From Sediminicoccus rosea (lineage in GTDB: Bacteria; Pseudomonadota; Alphaproteobacteria; Acetobacterales; Acetobacteraceae), in contig NZ_CP137852.1 of the NCBI RefSeq assembly GCF_033547095.1, positions 2,411,501 to 2,475,500 of the forward strand: a stretch of DNA of 64,000 nt, read 5' to 3'. Positions 17,990 to 25,912 of this stretch are shown here, piece after piece (the first letter of the stretch is position 1; each line of letters starts with the position of its first letter). The notes under the pieces are model-generated. The model did no database searches and was not told the DNA's origin. It worked only from the letters and a program-made list of their open reading frames with translations. A program made the position numbers and the translations under genes.

Positions 17990-18309
17990 GTGACGACGAG
18001 CCGTGCCTCGCGCCGGTAGACCGCGCCGCCATCCTCCTGCCATTCGAAGACCATCTCCCCCGTCTCCACCGCGAGCGTGGTGAATTCGACATAAGGGTTG
18101 GCGGTGATGCCGGAGGAGAGTGCCATGCGGAACACCTCCTCGCCCGCATAGGTCACGCGCAGCGTGTGCAGGATCTTCCGGGGCAGGGGCGTCAGGCCGG
18201 GGCCGTCGAAGCCGCGCTCCATCGGGTGGCGCACGATGACGCGCACATTCACCACCTCGCCACGGCGTGCGCTCTCGGGCAGGGTGATGCGGGCGATGAT
18301 GTCGCTCAT
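17986..18309 (-). CDS. soxZ: SoxZ, sulfur-carrier complex scaffold
   Basis: A 107-residue protein with the SoxZ immunoglobulin-like fold. Typical blocks are 'RGEVVNVRVIVRHPMERGF', 'ILHTLRVTYAGEEVFRMALSSGITANPYVEF' and 'GEMVFEWQEDGG'. It has no signal peptide of its own, as expected, because SoxZ is exported bound to SoxY. It is encoded 3 bp after soxY and overlaps soxA by 4 nt. The length is standard. Confidence 0.94.
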   Translation of the reverse strand: MSDIIARITLPESARRGEVVNVRVIVRHPMERGFDGPGLTPLPRKILHTLRVTYAGEEVFRMALSSGITANPYVEFTTLAVETGEMVFEWQEDGGAVYRREARLVVT

Positions 18310-18312
18310 GCG

Positions 18313-18741
18313 TCAGCCCCCATCCACGCAGGCGCCCAGGATGACGATCACCTCCCGCGCCGCGCGATGCATCTGGCCGCGGCTCGTTTCCGCCAGCACC
18401 AGGATGGTCTGCGTCGTCGCCAGGCGGATGCGCGTCGCCACCTCGGCCCGGCCCGACCGGGGGCCGAGCGTGAAGCTCGCCACGCGCGGGATGGGGTTCT
18501 TCTCGGCGAGGATATGGATCGCCGTCACATGGTCCGCCCGCGTATTGGGGCTCTCCACGCGGATCGAGATATCCACGGAATTGCCGTTCTCGGAGAGGGT
18601 CGGCATCTCGATCGTGATGCCGCTGGGCGAGGCGAGGCGCCCGGCCAGGATGGATTGCTCCGCCGCCTCATAGGTCTCCGCGGTCTGCGCCCATGCGGGG
18701 CCGGCGGCCAGCGGCAGGGCGAGCAGGGTTCGGCGTTGCAT
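18313..18741 (-). CDS. soxY: SoxY, covalent sulfur-carrier protein with atypical C-terminal tail
   Basis: A 142-residue exported protein with a short twin-arginine-like leader (MQRRTLLALPLAAGPAWAQ) and a SoxY domain (VDISIRVESPNTRADHVTAIHILAEKNPIPRVASFTLGP). SoxY carries intermediates on the Cys of a C-terminal GGCGG swinging arm. Here the end reads GACVDGG: Cys138 is kept, but two extra residues follow and the first Gly pair is broken. An in-frame GTG one codon upstream (18744) also lies behind the GGAG site. It is 4 bp after soxX, with soxZ directly downstream. Confidence 0.9.
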   Translation of the reverse strand: MQRRTLLALPLAAGPAWAQTAETYEAAEQSILAGRLASPSGITIEMPTLSENGNSVDISIRVESPNTRADHVTAIHILAEKNPIPRVASFTLGPRSGRAEVATRIRLATTQTILVLAETSRGQMHRAAREVIVILGACVDGG

Positions 18742-18745
18742 CACG

Positions 18746-19171
18746 TCACTCCTTCAGCCCCGCCAGATACGCCACCACATCCTCGATTTCCATCGCGGTG
18801 AGGACGGGCCGGCCCTGGTGGCGGGCATCCACGCGGGTCAGCCCCTCGACGCGATGATAGGCGGGCATCACGGCCTCGGGATTGAGTCGCGTCGGGTCCA
18901 CCACGCGCAGCCGGATCTGGCCGGGCGTGAGCCGCGAACCGACGCCCGCGAGCGAGGGCCCGACATCGCCCATGAAGCGCTCGCGCGCATCGGGGATGGC
19001 GTGGCAGATCAGGCAATTCGCCGTCTCCCGGTTCCGGACGATCGCTGCCCCGCGCGCCGCATCGCCGGGGCTCGCCGCGAGCGGCGTCTCGATCGCATCG
19101 CCCGTGACGAGGAAGGGCGCCACCCCGGCCAGCGCCGGGGTGGCGAGGAACAGCGCCAGGGCCCAGCGCAT
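18746..19171 (-). CDS. soxX: SoxX, monoheme cytochrome c subunit of SoxAX
   Basis: A 141-residue periplasmic cytochrome with signal peptide (MRWALALFLATPALA), a single heme site C53-L-I-C56-H57, and a likely axial Met102 in 'AVMPAYHR'. The 'GDVGPSLAGVGSRLTPGQIRLRVVDP' block is typical of SoxX. Its ATG begins immediately after the stop of the molybdopterin hydroxylase gene, with zero gap. Many IorAB-type hydroxylases use a cytochrome c as a third subunit, so a role in that complex is an alternative. The full soxXYZA run favours sulfur oxidation. Confidence 0.9.
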   Translation of the reverse strand: MRWALALFLATPALAGVAPFLVTGDAIETPLAASPGDAARGAAIVRNRETANCLICHAIPDARERFMGDVGPSLAGVGSRLTPGQIRLRVVDPTRLNPEAVMPAYHRVEGLTRVDARHQGRPVLTAMEIEDVVAYLAGLKE

Positions 19172-21340
19172 TCAGGCGCGGCGCAGGTCCTGGTCCTTCA
19201 GCGGGACGGAGCGGATGCGCTTGCCCGTCGCCGCGAAGATCGCGTTCAGCACGGCCGGCGCGGCCACCATGATGGTGGGCTCGCCCACACCGCCCCAGAA
19301 CCCGCCAGAGGGCATGACGATGGTCTCGACCTGCGGCATCTCCTCCATCCGCAGCACCGGATAGCTGTCGAAATTGGTCTCGGCGATCGCGCCGTCCTTC
19401 ACCGTGCATTCGCCATGCAGCAGGGCGGAGAGGCCATAGACGAAGCTGCCCTCCACCTGCATCTCGATCTGCTTCGGGTTCACCGCGACGCCGCAATCCG
19501 TCGCCGCCACGATGCGGTGGATCTTGAGCTGCCCCTGCGGGTTCACCGAGACCTCGGCGGCGGCGGCCACATAGCTGCCGAAGCCCATCTGCTGCGCGAT
19601 GCCGCGGAAGCGCCCCGCGGGCGGCGCCGAGCCCCAGCCGATGCGCTCGGCCACCGCGTTCAGCACGGCCAGGTGCTTCGGGTGGTTCGCCATCAGCTTG
19701 CGGCGCAGCGCCAGCGGGTCCTGGTTCGTCGCATGCGCCACCTCGTCCAGGAAGCACTCGAGGTAGATGGCGTTCTGGTTGTGGTTCACGCCCCGCCAGA
19801 AATGCGGCGGCACATGCGTGTTCCGCATCGCGTGATCAATCAGCAGGTTCGGGAAGCTGTAGCCGATGGCGCCTTCCGCCCCGCCCGCGTTCAGCCCCTG
19901 GAACTGCACCGGATCGCGCCCGTTCTGCAGCGCATTGGGGAAGACGAAGGAGAGGATGGACTGGCCCGAGATGCGCATGTGCAGCCCGGTGATCTCGCCA
20001 TTCGCATCGAGGCCCGCCGTCATCTTGGCCTTGGTGACGGGGTGGTAGCGCCCCTGCACCATGTCCTCCTCGCGCGTCCACATCGTCTTGATCGGCACGC
20101 CCGGAACCTGCTTCGCGATGAGCACGGCATCCATCAGCCAGTCATGCGTCGTGCGCCGCCCGAAGCCGCCGCCGAGATCCATGCGGTGCACGTCGCACTG
20201 GGTCTGCGGAAGGCCGGCGGCGGTGGCGGTGGCGACCAGCGCGGCCTCGCCATTCTGCGTCGGGCACCAGACGTCGCAGCGGTTGGGCGTCCAGACCACC
20301 GTCGCGTTCATCGGCTCCATCGGCGCGTGGTTCTGGAAGGGATAGGAATAGACCGCCTCGATCTTGCGCGGGGCGGCCGCGATGGCGGCGCGCGCATCGC
20401 CATTGCTGTTGCCCACGAAGGCCTCGGCGGCGTTCAGCCCTTCATCGAGGCGCGCCTCGATGTCGGATTGCTGGATGCGCGCATTCTCGCCGCCATCCCA
20501 GGTCACGGGCAGCGCGTCGAGGGCGGTCTTGGCCTGCCAGAAGGTCTCGGCGACGACGGCCACCGCATTCTCGCCCACGCGCAGCACATGCTTCACGCCG
20601 GGCATGCCGGCGACGCGCGCCGCATCCATGCTGGCCAGGCGCCCGCCGAAGACGGGGCAGCGCCGGGGCACCGCCACCAGCATGCCCGGCATCCTGAGGT
20701 CCGAGCCATAGATCAGCTTGCCGGTCGTCTTGTCCGCCGTGTCGAGGCGCGGGACGGACTGGCCGATCAGCGTCCATTGCCCCGGCTCCTTCAGCGGCAC
20801 CTGGGCGGGGGGTGAGAGGCGCGCGGCCTCGGTCGCGACGGCGCCATAGGTGAGCGTGCGGCCGGTCGGGCCATGCGTGATCACGCTGTCCTTCGCGGTG
20901 CAGGTGGCCGGGTCAACGCCCCAGCGGTTGGCGGCGGCCTGCACCAGCATGATGCGCGCGGCGGCGCCGCCCCGGCGGACATAGTCCTGGCTCTGCCGGA
21001 TGCCCTGGCTGCCGGCGGTCAGGAAATTCCCCCAGGCGCGATTGCGCGCGAGGCTCTGGCCCGGCGTCACATATTCGGTCGAGATCTTCGACCAGTCGCA
21101 ATGCAGCTCCTCCGCGATCATCTGGCAGAGGCCGGTGCGCGTGCCCTGGCCCATCTCGGTGCGGGCCATGCGCAGCACCACGCGGTCATCCGGGTGGACC
21201 ACCACCCAGGCGTTGATCTCGGGCGTGGCATTGGCGGCGGCGGCCTGCGCCAGCGCGCCGCGCGGCGCCAGGTGGAAGCCGACGACGAGCGCGCCCGCCG
21301 CCTGCATCAGGGAACGGCGCGAGGTCCGGATATGGTTCAT
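19172..21340 (-). CDS. Molybdopterin-binding aldehyde/xanthine dehydrogenase-type subunit (IorB-like)
   Basis: A 722-residue large subunit of a periplasmic molybdenum hydroxylase. It has a twin-arginine leader (TSRRSLMQAAGALVVGFHLAP, R8-R9). Cofactor and substrate segments are 'RTEMGQGTRTGLCQMIAEEL', 'GGGFGRRTTHDW' and the C-terminal 'GVGEPTIMVAAPAVLNAIF' containing the catalytic Glu. IorB/nicotinate-dehydrogenase-type enzymes hydroxylate N-heterocycles or aldehydes and pass electrons to cytochrome c. It lies 13 bp after the [2Fe-2S] subunit gene and abuts soxX. Tat export would place it in the same compartment as the Sox proteins. Confidence 0.9.
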   Translation of the reverse strand: MNHIRTSRRSLMQAAGALVVGFHLAPRGALAQAAAANATPEINAWVVVHPDDRVVLRMARTEMGQGTRTGLCQMIAEELHCDWSKISTEYVTPGQSLARNRAWGNFLTAGSQGIRQSQDYVRRGGAAARIMLVQAAANRWGVDPATCTAKDSVITHGPTGRTLTYGAVATEAARLSPPAQVPLKEPGQWTLIGQSVPRLDTADKTTGKLIYGSDLRMPGMLVAVPRRCPVFGGRLASMDAARVAGMPGVKHVLRVGENAVAVVAETFWQAKTALDALPVTWDGGENARIQQSDIEARLDEGLNAAEAFVGNSNGDARAAIAAAPRKIEAVYSYPFQNHAPMEPMNATVVWTPNRCDVWCPTQNGEAALVATATAAGLPQTQCDVHRMDLGGGFGRRTTHDWLMDAVLIAKQVPGVPIKTMWTREEDMVQGRYHPVTKAKMTAGLDANGEITGLHMRISGQSILSFVFPNALQNGRDPVQFQGLNAGGAEGAIGYSFPNLLIDHAMRNTHVPPHFWRGVNHNQNAIYLECFLDEVAHATNQDPLALRRKLMANHPKHLAVLNAVAERIGWGSAPPAGRFRGIAQQMGFGSYVAAAAEVSVNPQGQLKIHRIVAATDCGVAVNPKQIEMQVEGSFVYGLSALLHGECTVKDGAIAETNFDSYPVLRMEEMPQVETIVMPSGGFWGGVGEPTIMVAAPAVLNAIFAATGKRIRSVPLKDQDLRRA

Positions 21341-21353
21341 GATCCGCGCCCCC

Positions 21354-21812
21354 TCAGCCGGCCAGGCCGCGCGCGGCACGGTGAATGCCCTCGCGCACAC
21401 GGTTGTAGGTGCCGCAGCGGCAGATGTTCGTCATGGCGGCGTCGATGTCCTCATCCGTGGGCCGCGGCTTCTCGGCCAGCAGGGCGGCGGCCGCCATGAT
21501 CATGCCGGACTGGCAGAAGCCGCATTGCGGCACGTCCAGCGCGCGCCACGCGACCTGGATCGGGTGGTTGCCATCGGGCGAGAGCCCTTCGATCGTGACG
21601 ATCTTCTGCGCCTCGGTGACGGAGCCCAGGGTCACGCCGCAGGAGCGGGTGGGCACACCATCCAGATGCACCGTGCAGGCGCCGCATTGCGCGATGCCGC
21701 AACCATACTTGGTGCCGGTCAGGCCCACATGGTCGCGGATCGCCCAGAGCAGCGGCGTATCGGGCGAGGCATTCACCTCCACCACGCGTCCATTCACGTT
21801 CAGCTTGGCCAT
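21354..21812 (-). CDS. [2Fe-2S] subunit of molybdenum hydroxylase (IorA-like)
   Basis: A 152-residue small subunit with two [2Fe-2S] clusters. The plant-type ferredoxin cysteines are C38, C43, C46 and C58 ([10 protein letters not shown]...RSC). The helical-domain cysteines are C97, C100, C131 and C133 (QCGFCQSG...CRCGTYNR). It relays electrons from the molybdopterin site in the 722-residue partner encoded 13 bp downstream. It has no signal peptide, which is normal because it is co-exported with the Tat-tagged large subunit. First gene of the iorAB-soxXYZA run. Confidence 0.93.
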   Translation of the reverse strand: MAKLNVNGRVVEVNASPDTPLLWAIRDHVGLTGTKYGCGIAQCGACTVHLDGVPTRSCGVTLGSVTEAQKIVTIEGLSPDGNHPIQVAWRALDVPQCGFCQSGMIMAAAALLAEKPRPTDEDIDAAMTNICRCGTYNRVREGIHRAARGLAG

Positions 21813-21886
21813 GAAGCCTCTCCCAGGAAGGTTCCGTTGCCCGCGGATATCGCCAGCGGGCCGTCTTGTTCAAGCCATTTGCGGCG

Positions 21887-23050
21887 TCAGAGCGTGCGCG
21901 CGATGATCTCGCGCATCACTTCGCTGGAGCCGCCATAGATGCGGCCCACGCGCGCATCCGCCCAGGCGCGGCCGATCTCGTATTCGGCCATGTAGCCATA
22001 ACCGCCATGCATCTGCAGGAAGTCATCCAGCAGGCGGTTCTGCATCTCGGTGCCCAGCAGCTTGGCCGCCGCCGCCTCCTCGCCCGAAAGCTCGCCCTGC
22101 ATGTGGCGCGCGATGCAGTCATCCACATAGACGCGGAACATGGCGATCTCGGCCTTGGCCTGGGCGAGCTTGAAGCGGTGCACCTGGAAATCGAACACCG
22201 AGTGCCCGAAGACCTGGCGCTCCTTCGTGTAGGCGATGGTCTTCTCCAGCATGGTCTCCATGCTGGTGGCCGCACGCACCGCGATCACGAGGCGCTCCTG
22301 CGGCAATTGGTGCATCAGGTGGCGGAAGCCGCCGTTTTCCTCGCCGATCAGGTTCTCCACCGGCACGCGCACATCCTCGAAGAACAGCTCCGACGTGTCC
22401 TGCGCGTGCATGCCGATCTTCTCGAGCTTGCGGCCCTTGGTGAAGCCTGGCGTGCCTTCCTCGACGGCGATGAGCGAGACGCCGCGCCGCCCGGCGGCAG
22501 GGTCCGTCTTGCAGACGACGATGACGAGGCCCGCATTCTGCCCCGACGAGATGAAGGTCTTGGAGCCGTTGATCACCCAGTGGTCGCCATCGCGCACCGC
22601 ACTGGTCCGCACCGCCTTGAGGTCGCTGCCCATGCCCGGCTCGGTCATGGCGATGGCGCCGATGATCTCGCCTGCGGCCATCTTCGGCAGCCATTCGCGC
22701 TTGCGCGCCTCGCTCGCATAGGCCGCGATGTAGGGCACCACGATGTCCGAATGGAGCTGGAAGGCGACGCCCGAGGCGTTCACCCGCGCCAGTTCCTCGA
22801 TGATGATGGCGGCATGGCCGAAATCGCCGCCCGCGCCGCCATATTCCGGGTCGAGCATGGTGCAGAGGAAGCCCTGCGCGCCCGCCTTGCGCCAGACTTC
22901 GCGCGGCACGATGCCGGCACGTTCCCAGTCGCGGTGGAAGGGCGCGATCTCCCGATCGACGAAGCGGCGCATCTGCTCGCGGAACATCTCATGCTCGGCG
23001 GTGAAGACGGTGCGCGGCCGGGGCGGGCGGGCGGCGGCATTGGTGTCCAT
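21887..23050 (-). CDS. Acyl-CoA dehydrogenase
   Basis: A 387-residue flavoenzyme with the complete three-domain acyl-CoA dehydrogenase layout. It shows 'AMTEPGMGSDLKAVRTSAVRDGDHWVINGSKTFISSG' (FAD/acyl binding, about 130-165), 'RQVFGHSVFDFQVHRFKLAQ', and the C-terminal 'MHGGYGYMAEYEIGRAWADARVGRIYGGSSEVMREIIAR'. The C-terminal arrangement resembles isovaleryl/long-chain types. GGAGG lies 6 nt before the ATG. It follows the CaiB-type CoA-transferase gene after 29 bp, so the pair probably activates and then dehydrogenates one acyl substrate. Confidence 0.92.
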   Translation of the reverse strand: MDTNAAARPPRPRTVFTAEHEMFREQMRRFVDREIAPFHRDWERAGIVPREVWRKAGAQGFLCTMLDPEYGGAGGDFGHAAIIIEELARVNASGVAFQLHSDIVVPYIAAYASEARKREWLPKMAAGEIIGAIAMTEPGMGSDLKAVRTSAVRDGDHWVINGSKTFISSGQNAGLVIVVCKTDPAAGRRGVSLIAVEEGTPGFTKGRKLEKIGMHAQDTSELFFEDVRVPVENLIGEENGGFRHLMHQLPQERLVIAVRAATSMETMLEKTIAYTKERQVFGHSVFDFQVHRFKLAQAKAEIAMFRVYVDDCIARHMQGELSGEEAAAAKLLGTEMQNRLLDDFLQMHGGYGYMAEYEIGRAWADARVGRIYGGSSEVMREIIARTL

Positions 23051-23079
23051 GATGGTTCCTCCTGGCTTTGGGCGCGAGG

Positions 23080-24207
23080 CTAGCGGGTCGCGCGCGCAGG
23101 TGCGAGCGCATTGATCTCGGCCTCGGAGAAGCCGAATTCCGCCAGGACCTCCCGGCTGTGCTCGCCGCGCAGCGGGGGCGGCGCGGTGAGGCCGCCCGGC
23201 GTGCGGGAGAAGCGCGGCGCGGGGGCGGGCTGCATGGCGCCATGATGATCCACGAAGCTGCCGCGCGCGGCATTGTGCGGATGCTGCGGCGCCTCCTCCA
23301 TGGAGAGGATGGGCGCCACGCAGGCATCGCTCTCGGCGAAGATCGCGGCCCATTCGTCGCGCGTCTTCGTCATGAAGGCGGCGGCCAGCAGCGCCTTGTG
23401 GGCGGGCCATCTCGCGGGTTCCATCCGTCCCTCGAAGAGGCTGGGGTCGAGGCCCATCTTCGCCACCATCTCGTCGAAGAAGGCGGGCTCGATGGGCCCC
23501 ACGGCCACGAAGCCGCCGCAGGCGCAGGCGTAGCTGTCGTAGAAGGAGGCAGCCCCATCCAGCAGGTTCGCCGCGCGCTCGTCGCCCCAGCGGCCACGGG
23601 CCTTCATGCCGAAGATCGGCGCCATCAGCAGCGCCGCGCCATCCACCATGGCGGCATCCACCACCTGGCCCTGGCCGCTCCGCTCGCGCTCCAGCAGGGC
23701 GGCGAGCAGTCCCATGGCCAGCAGCATGCCGCCGCCGCCGTAGTCGCCCACGAGGTTCAGCGGCGGCGCCGGCGGCTCGCCCGCGCGGCCCATGGCGTGC
23801 AGCGCGCCGGTGAGCGCGATGTAGTTGATGTCATGCCCCGCCAGCTTCGCCATCGGGCCTTCCTGGCCCCAGCCCGTCATGCGGCCATAGACGAGGCGCG
23901 GGTTGCGTGCGCGCACCGCCTCGGGGCCCAGGCCCAGGCGTTCCATGACGCCCGGCCGGAAGCCCTCGATCAGCGCGTCCGACGTTTCGGCCATGCGCAG
24001 CACGGCCTGGATGGCTTCGGGCTTCTTGAGGTCCAGCGCGAGGGAGCGGCGGTTGCGCAGCGAGACATCCTGGCGCGAGCCGGCCGGCCCCTCGGCGCGC
24101 TCGATGCGGATCACTTCCGCCCCCAGATCCGCCAGCAGCATGGCGCAGAAGGGGCCCGGCCCGATGCCGGCGATTTCCAGGATTTTCAGCCCGTGCAGCG
24201 GACCCAT
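23080..24207 (-). CDS. CaiB/BaiF (class III) CoA-transferase
   Basis: A 375-residue protein of the CoA-transferase III / alpha-methylacyl-CoA racemase family. The N-terminus '[31 protein letters not shown]' and '[36 protein letters not shown]' are typical. A later '[15 protein letters not shown]' contains the conserved Asp. The lead 'IAGIGPGPF' with 'DVSLRNRRS' is close to alpha-methylacyl-CoA racemase (Amacr), so racemisation of 2-methylacyl-CoA is as likely as CoA transfer. It precedes the acyl-CoA dehydrogenase gene in the same direction. Confidence 0.88.
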   Translation of the reverse strand: MGPLHGLKILEIAGIGPGPFCAMLLADLGAEVIRIERAEGPAGSRQDVSLRNRRSLALDLKKPEAIQAVLRMAETSDALIEGFRPGVMERLGLGPEAVRARNPRLVYGRMTGWGQEGPMAKLAGHDINYIALTGALHAMGRAGEPPAPPLNLVGDYGGGGMLLAMGLLAALLERERSGQGQVVDAAMVDGAALLMAPIFGMKARGRWGDERAANLLDGAASFYDSYACACGGFVAVGPIEPAFFDEMVAKMGLDPSLFEGRMEPARWPAHKALLAAAFMTKTRDEWAAIFAESDACVAPILSMEEAPQHPHNAARGSFVDHHGAMQPAPAPRFSRTPGGLTAPPPLRGEHSREVLAEFGFSEAEINALAPARATR

Positions 24208-24269
24208 GATGACCTCCCTTTGTTGGCAGGGAGGCTAGGCGGAGAGGGCGGTTCCGTCGAGGCCGGCCG

Positions 24270-24611
24270 TCAGGCCGCCGGCAGGCCTTCCGCCCCGGCA
24301 TAGCGCTGGATGCTGGCCTCGGCCGCCACATGCGGATAGGCGCGCGCCCCCTTGGGCCAGGCACGGGCGAAGGCCGCGACCTCGGCATGGTCCATGCGGC
24401 GGATGGTGCGGACCAGCGCGCGCGCGGCCTTGGCCGGCTTCAGCTTTTCCTTTCGCAGCAGGTGCACATGCCATTCCTGCGCGCGCAGCGGGCACCAATC
24501 CACCAGCGATTCCCGGAGTGCGGCGCGCACCTCGGGCGGGAGCGCGTCATAGGCGCGCCAGGCGTCGCCCTTCAGCTTGCTGCGGGGCTTGGTGGCCGTG
24601 TTGTTGTCCAT
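24270..24611 (-). CDS. Small conserved-looking hypothetical protein
   Basis: A 113-residue basic, soluble protein with no signal peptide or transmembrane segment. It contains 'AYDALPPEVRAALRESLVDWCPL', faintly like DUF6525-type small proteins ('fDrLPpelR.wl..a...W.p'), followed by a lysine-rich stretch and an alanine-rich end. It lies 13 bp after the DUF6285-like gene and is probably co-transcribed with it. I do not assign a function. Confidence 0.6.
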   Translation of the reverse strand: MDNNTATKPRSKLKGDAWRAYDALPPEVRAALRESLVDWCPLRAQEWHVHLLRKEKLKPAKAARALVRTIRRMDHAEVAAFARAWPKGARAYPHVAAEASIQRYAGAEGLPAA

Positions 24612-24624
24612 GGTGGGACGGGGC

Positions 24625-24954
24625 TTACCCCAGGGCGCGCGGGTTTGTCACGGCGCAGCGCATCCGCACCATCTCGCGCAGCAGGGCCGCCGCACCCGCA
24701 TAGGCGGGCGTCCCGGGCTGGTAGGCGCCGGCGCGGATGCGCGCCGCGAAATGCGCGGTGTCCTCGGTGAAGCTCGCGATCCGCGCCTCCAGCGGCTTCG
24801 GGTCCACGCCGCCGGCCCGGGCCGCGATGGCCATGGCATTGGCCACCATCCGCGCCTCGTAATGCAGATGCGCGGGCAGGGCGGGCAGCAGCTTGTCCAG
24901 CAGCGCGGCGCGCGCGGTGGCCAGCAGATCCGCGGCGTCAGGCTGTTCCAGCAT
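24625..24954 (-). CDS. DUF6285-like small protein
   Basis: A 109-residue helical protein with no signal peptide. The start 'DAADLLATARAALLDKLLPALPAHLHYEARMVANAMAIAAR' matches my memory of DUF6285 proteins, which are usually encoded beside an APH-type phosphotransferase and an acyl-CoA dehydrogenase, exactly as here. Its start overlaps the end of the phosphotransferase gene by 17 nt. The function of the family is unknown to me. Its tight coupling suggests it acts with the kinase-like protein. Confidence 0.75.
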   Translation of the reverse strand: MLEQPDAADLLATARAALLDKLLPALPAHLHYEARMVANAMAIAARAGGVDPKPLEARIASFTEDTAHFAARIRAGAYQPGTPAYAGAAALLREMVRMRCAVTNPRALG

Positions 24955-25912
24955 CGAGCGCCTCCACCTGGGCCAGGATGTCCATCTCGAGTTCCGGGAT
25001 GATCTGCGCGGTCAGCGCGAGTTCCAGGCTGCGCTCCACGCCCGAGAGGTGGCGCGCCCCCTGGTCGGCTGCGATCACCGCCCAGCGGATGGTCGCCGCC
25101 AGCTCCCAGAAGGGCAGGCGTGACGCATCGGCGCCCGCGCCATAGCCCTCCAGGAAGGCCGCGCGGGAGCCGAGGCCACCCGCTTCCAGCCCGCGATTGC
25201 CGAAGCGCCAGCAGGGCGCGCAGAACCAGCCGAGATCGGCATGCGGGTCGCCCCAGGCGGCGAATTCCCAGTCGAGCACGGCGGTGACGGCGTGGCCCTC
25301 CACCATCAGGTTCCCGGTGCGGAAATCATTGTGGTTCAGCACGGGCGGCACGGGCGGCAGCAAATGCCGCTCCATCGCGGCCAGGCCCCATTCCACCGCC
25401 GGGCGCGGCGTGCCGGCATCATCGAGCCGCGCGCGCATGGCGGCGATGAAGGCGGCACCCGCATCGGTGGGCGGCGCGCCCAGGAAGGCGAGGTCGTCGC
25501 GCGGCGGCGTGATGCGATGGATGCGCGCCAGCTCCGCCCCCAGCGCCCGCACCAGCACGTCATCGCCGCCCTGCGCGGCGGCGGCCTTGGCGAGGCGGAA
25601 GCCGGTGGCCGTGCCGCGCACGCGGCGCATCACGAAGAAGGGCGTGCCGATCACGCCGCGGTCCTCGCAGAGCCGCAGCGGCTCCGGCACCGTGACGCCT
25701 TCCGCATGGGCCGCGCATAGCAGCGCATATTCGGCCGAGCGCGGGAGCGAGACGGCGAGTGTCGCGGCATTGTCGGTCCGCAGCACCCATTCCTCGCCGC
25801 CCTCCAGCGTCAGCGCCCAGTTCTGCTGGATCGCGCCGCCCGAGAGCAGGCTCGCCGCCGTGATGCGGCGGCCGAGCCAGGCCTCCAGCGCGGCGCGCTT
25901 GCCCTCATCCAT
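24938..25912 (-). CDS. Phosphotransferase (APH/choline kinase-like) family protein, ACAD10-type
   Basis: A 324-residue kinase-fold protein. The N-lobe 'GGAIQQNWALTLEGGEEWVLRTDN' carries the nucleotide loop. The catalytic segment is 'VLNHNDFRTGNLMVEGHAVTAVLDWEFAAWGDPHADLGW', with HND...N as catalytic loop and DWE as metal-binding Asp. Such proteins neighbour acyl-CoA dehydrogenases across alphaproteobacteria and resemble the kinase domain of ACAD10/11, which phosphorylate 4-hydroxyacyl-CoAs. It overlaps the acyl-CoA dehydrogenase stop by 8 nt and the DUF6285-like gene by 17 nt. An antibiotic-resistance role is unlikely in this setting. Confidence 0.88.
   Translation of the reverse strand: MDEGKRAALEAWLGRRITAASLLSGGAIQQNWALTLEGGEEWVLRTDNAATLAVSLPRSAEYALLCAAHAEGVTVPEPLRLCEDRGVIGTPFFVMRRVRGTATGFRLAKAAAAQGGDDVLVRALGAELARIHRITPPRDDLAFLGAPPTDAGAAFIAAMRARLDDAGTPRPAVEWGLAAMERHLLPPVPPVLNHNDFRTGNLMVEGHAVTAVLDWEFAAWGDPHADLGWFCAPCWRFGNRGLEAGGLGSRAAFLEGYGAGADASRLPFWELAATIRWAVIAADQGARHLSGVERSLELALTAQIIPELEMDILAQVEALDAGTA

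Noticed and set aside
18818-20815. A 665-codon open frame on the plus strand opposite the molybdopterin hydroxylase and soxX
   Set aside because: It is rich in His, Arg, Gly and Ala with no domain, has no ribosome-binding site, and lies opposite a well-defined enzyme. It is a product of high GC content.
24938-25912. Aminoglycoside phosphotransferase (resistance gene)
   Set aside because: The gene overlaps an acyl-CoA dehydrogenase and a DUF6285-like gene, a catabolic context typical of ACAD10-type kinases.
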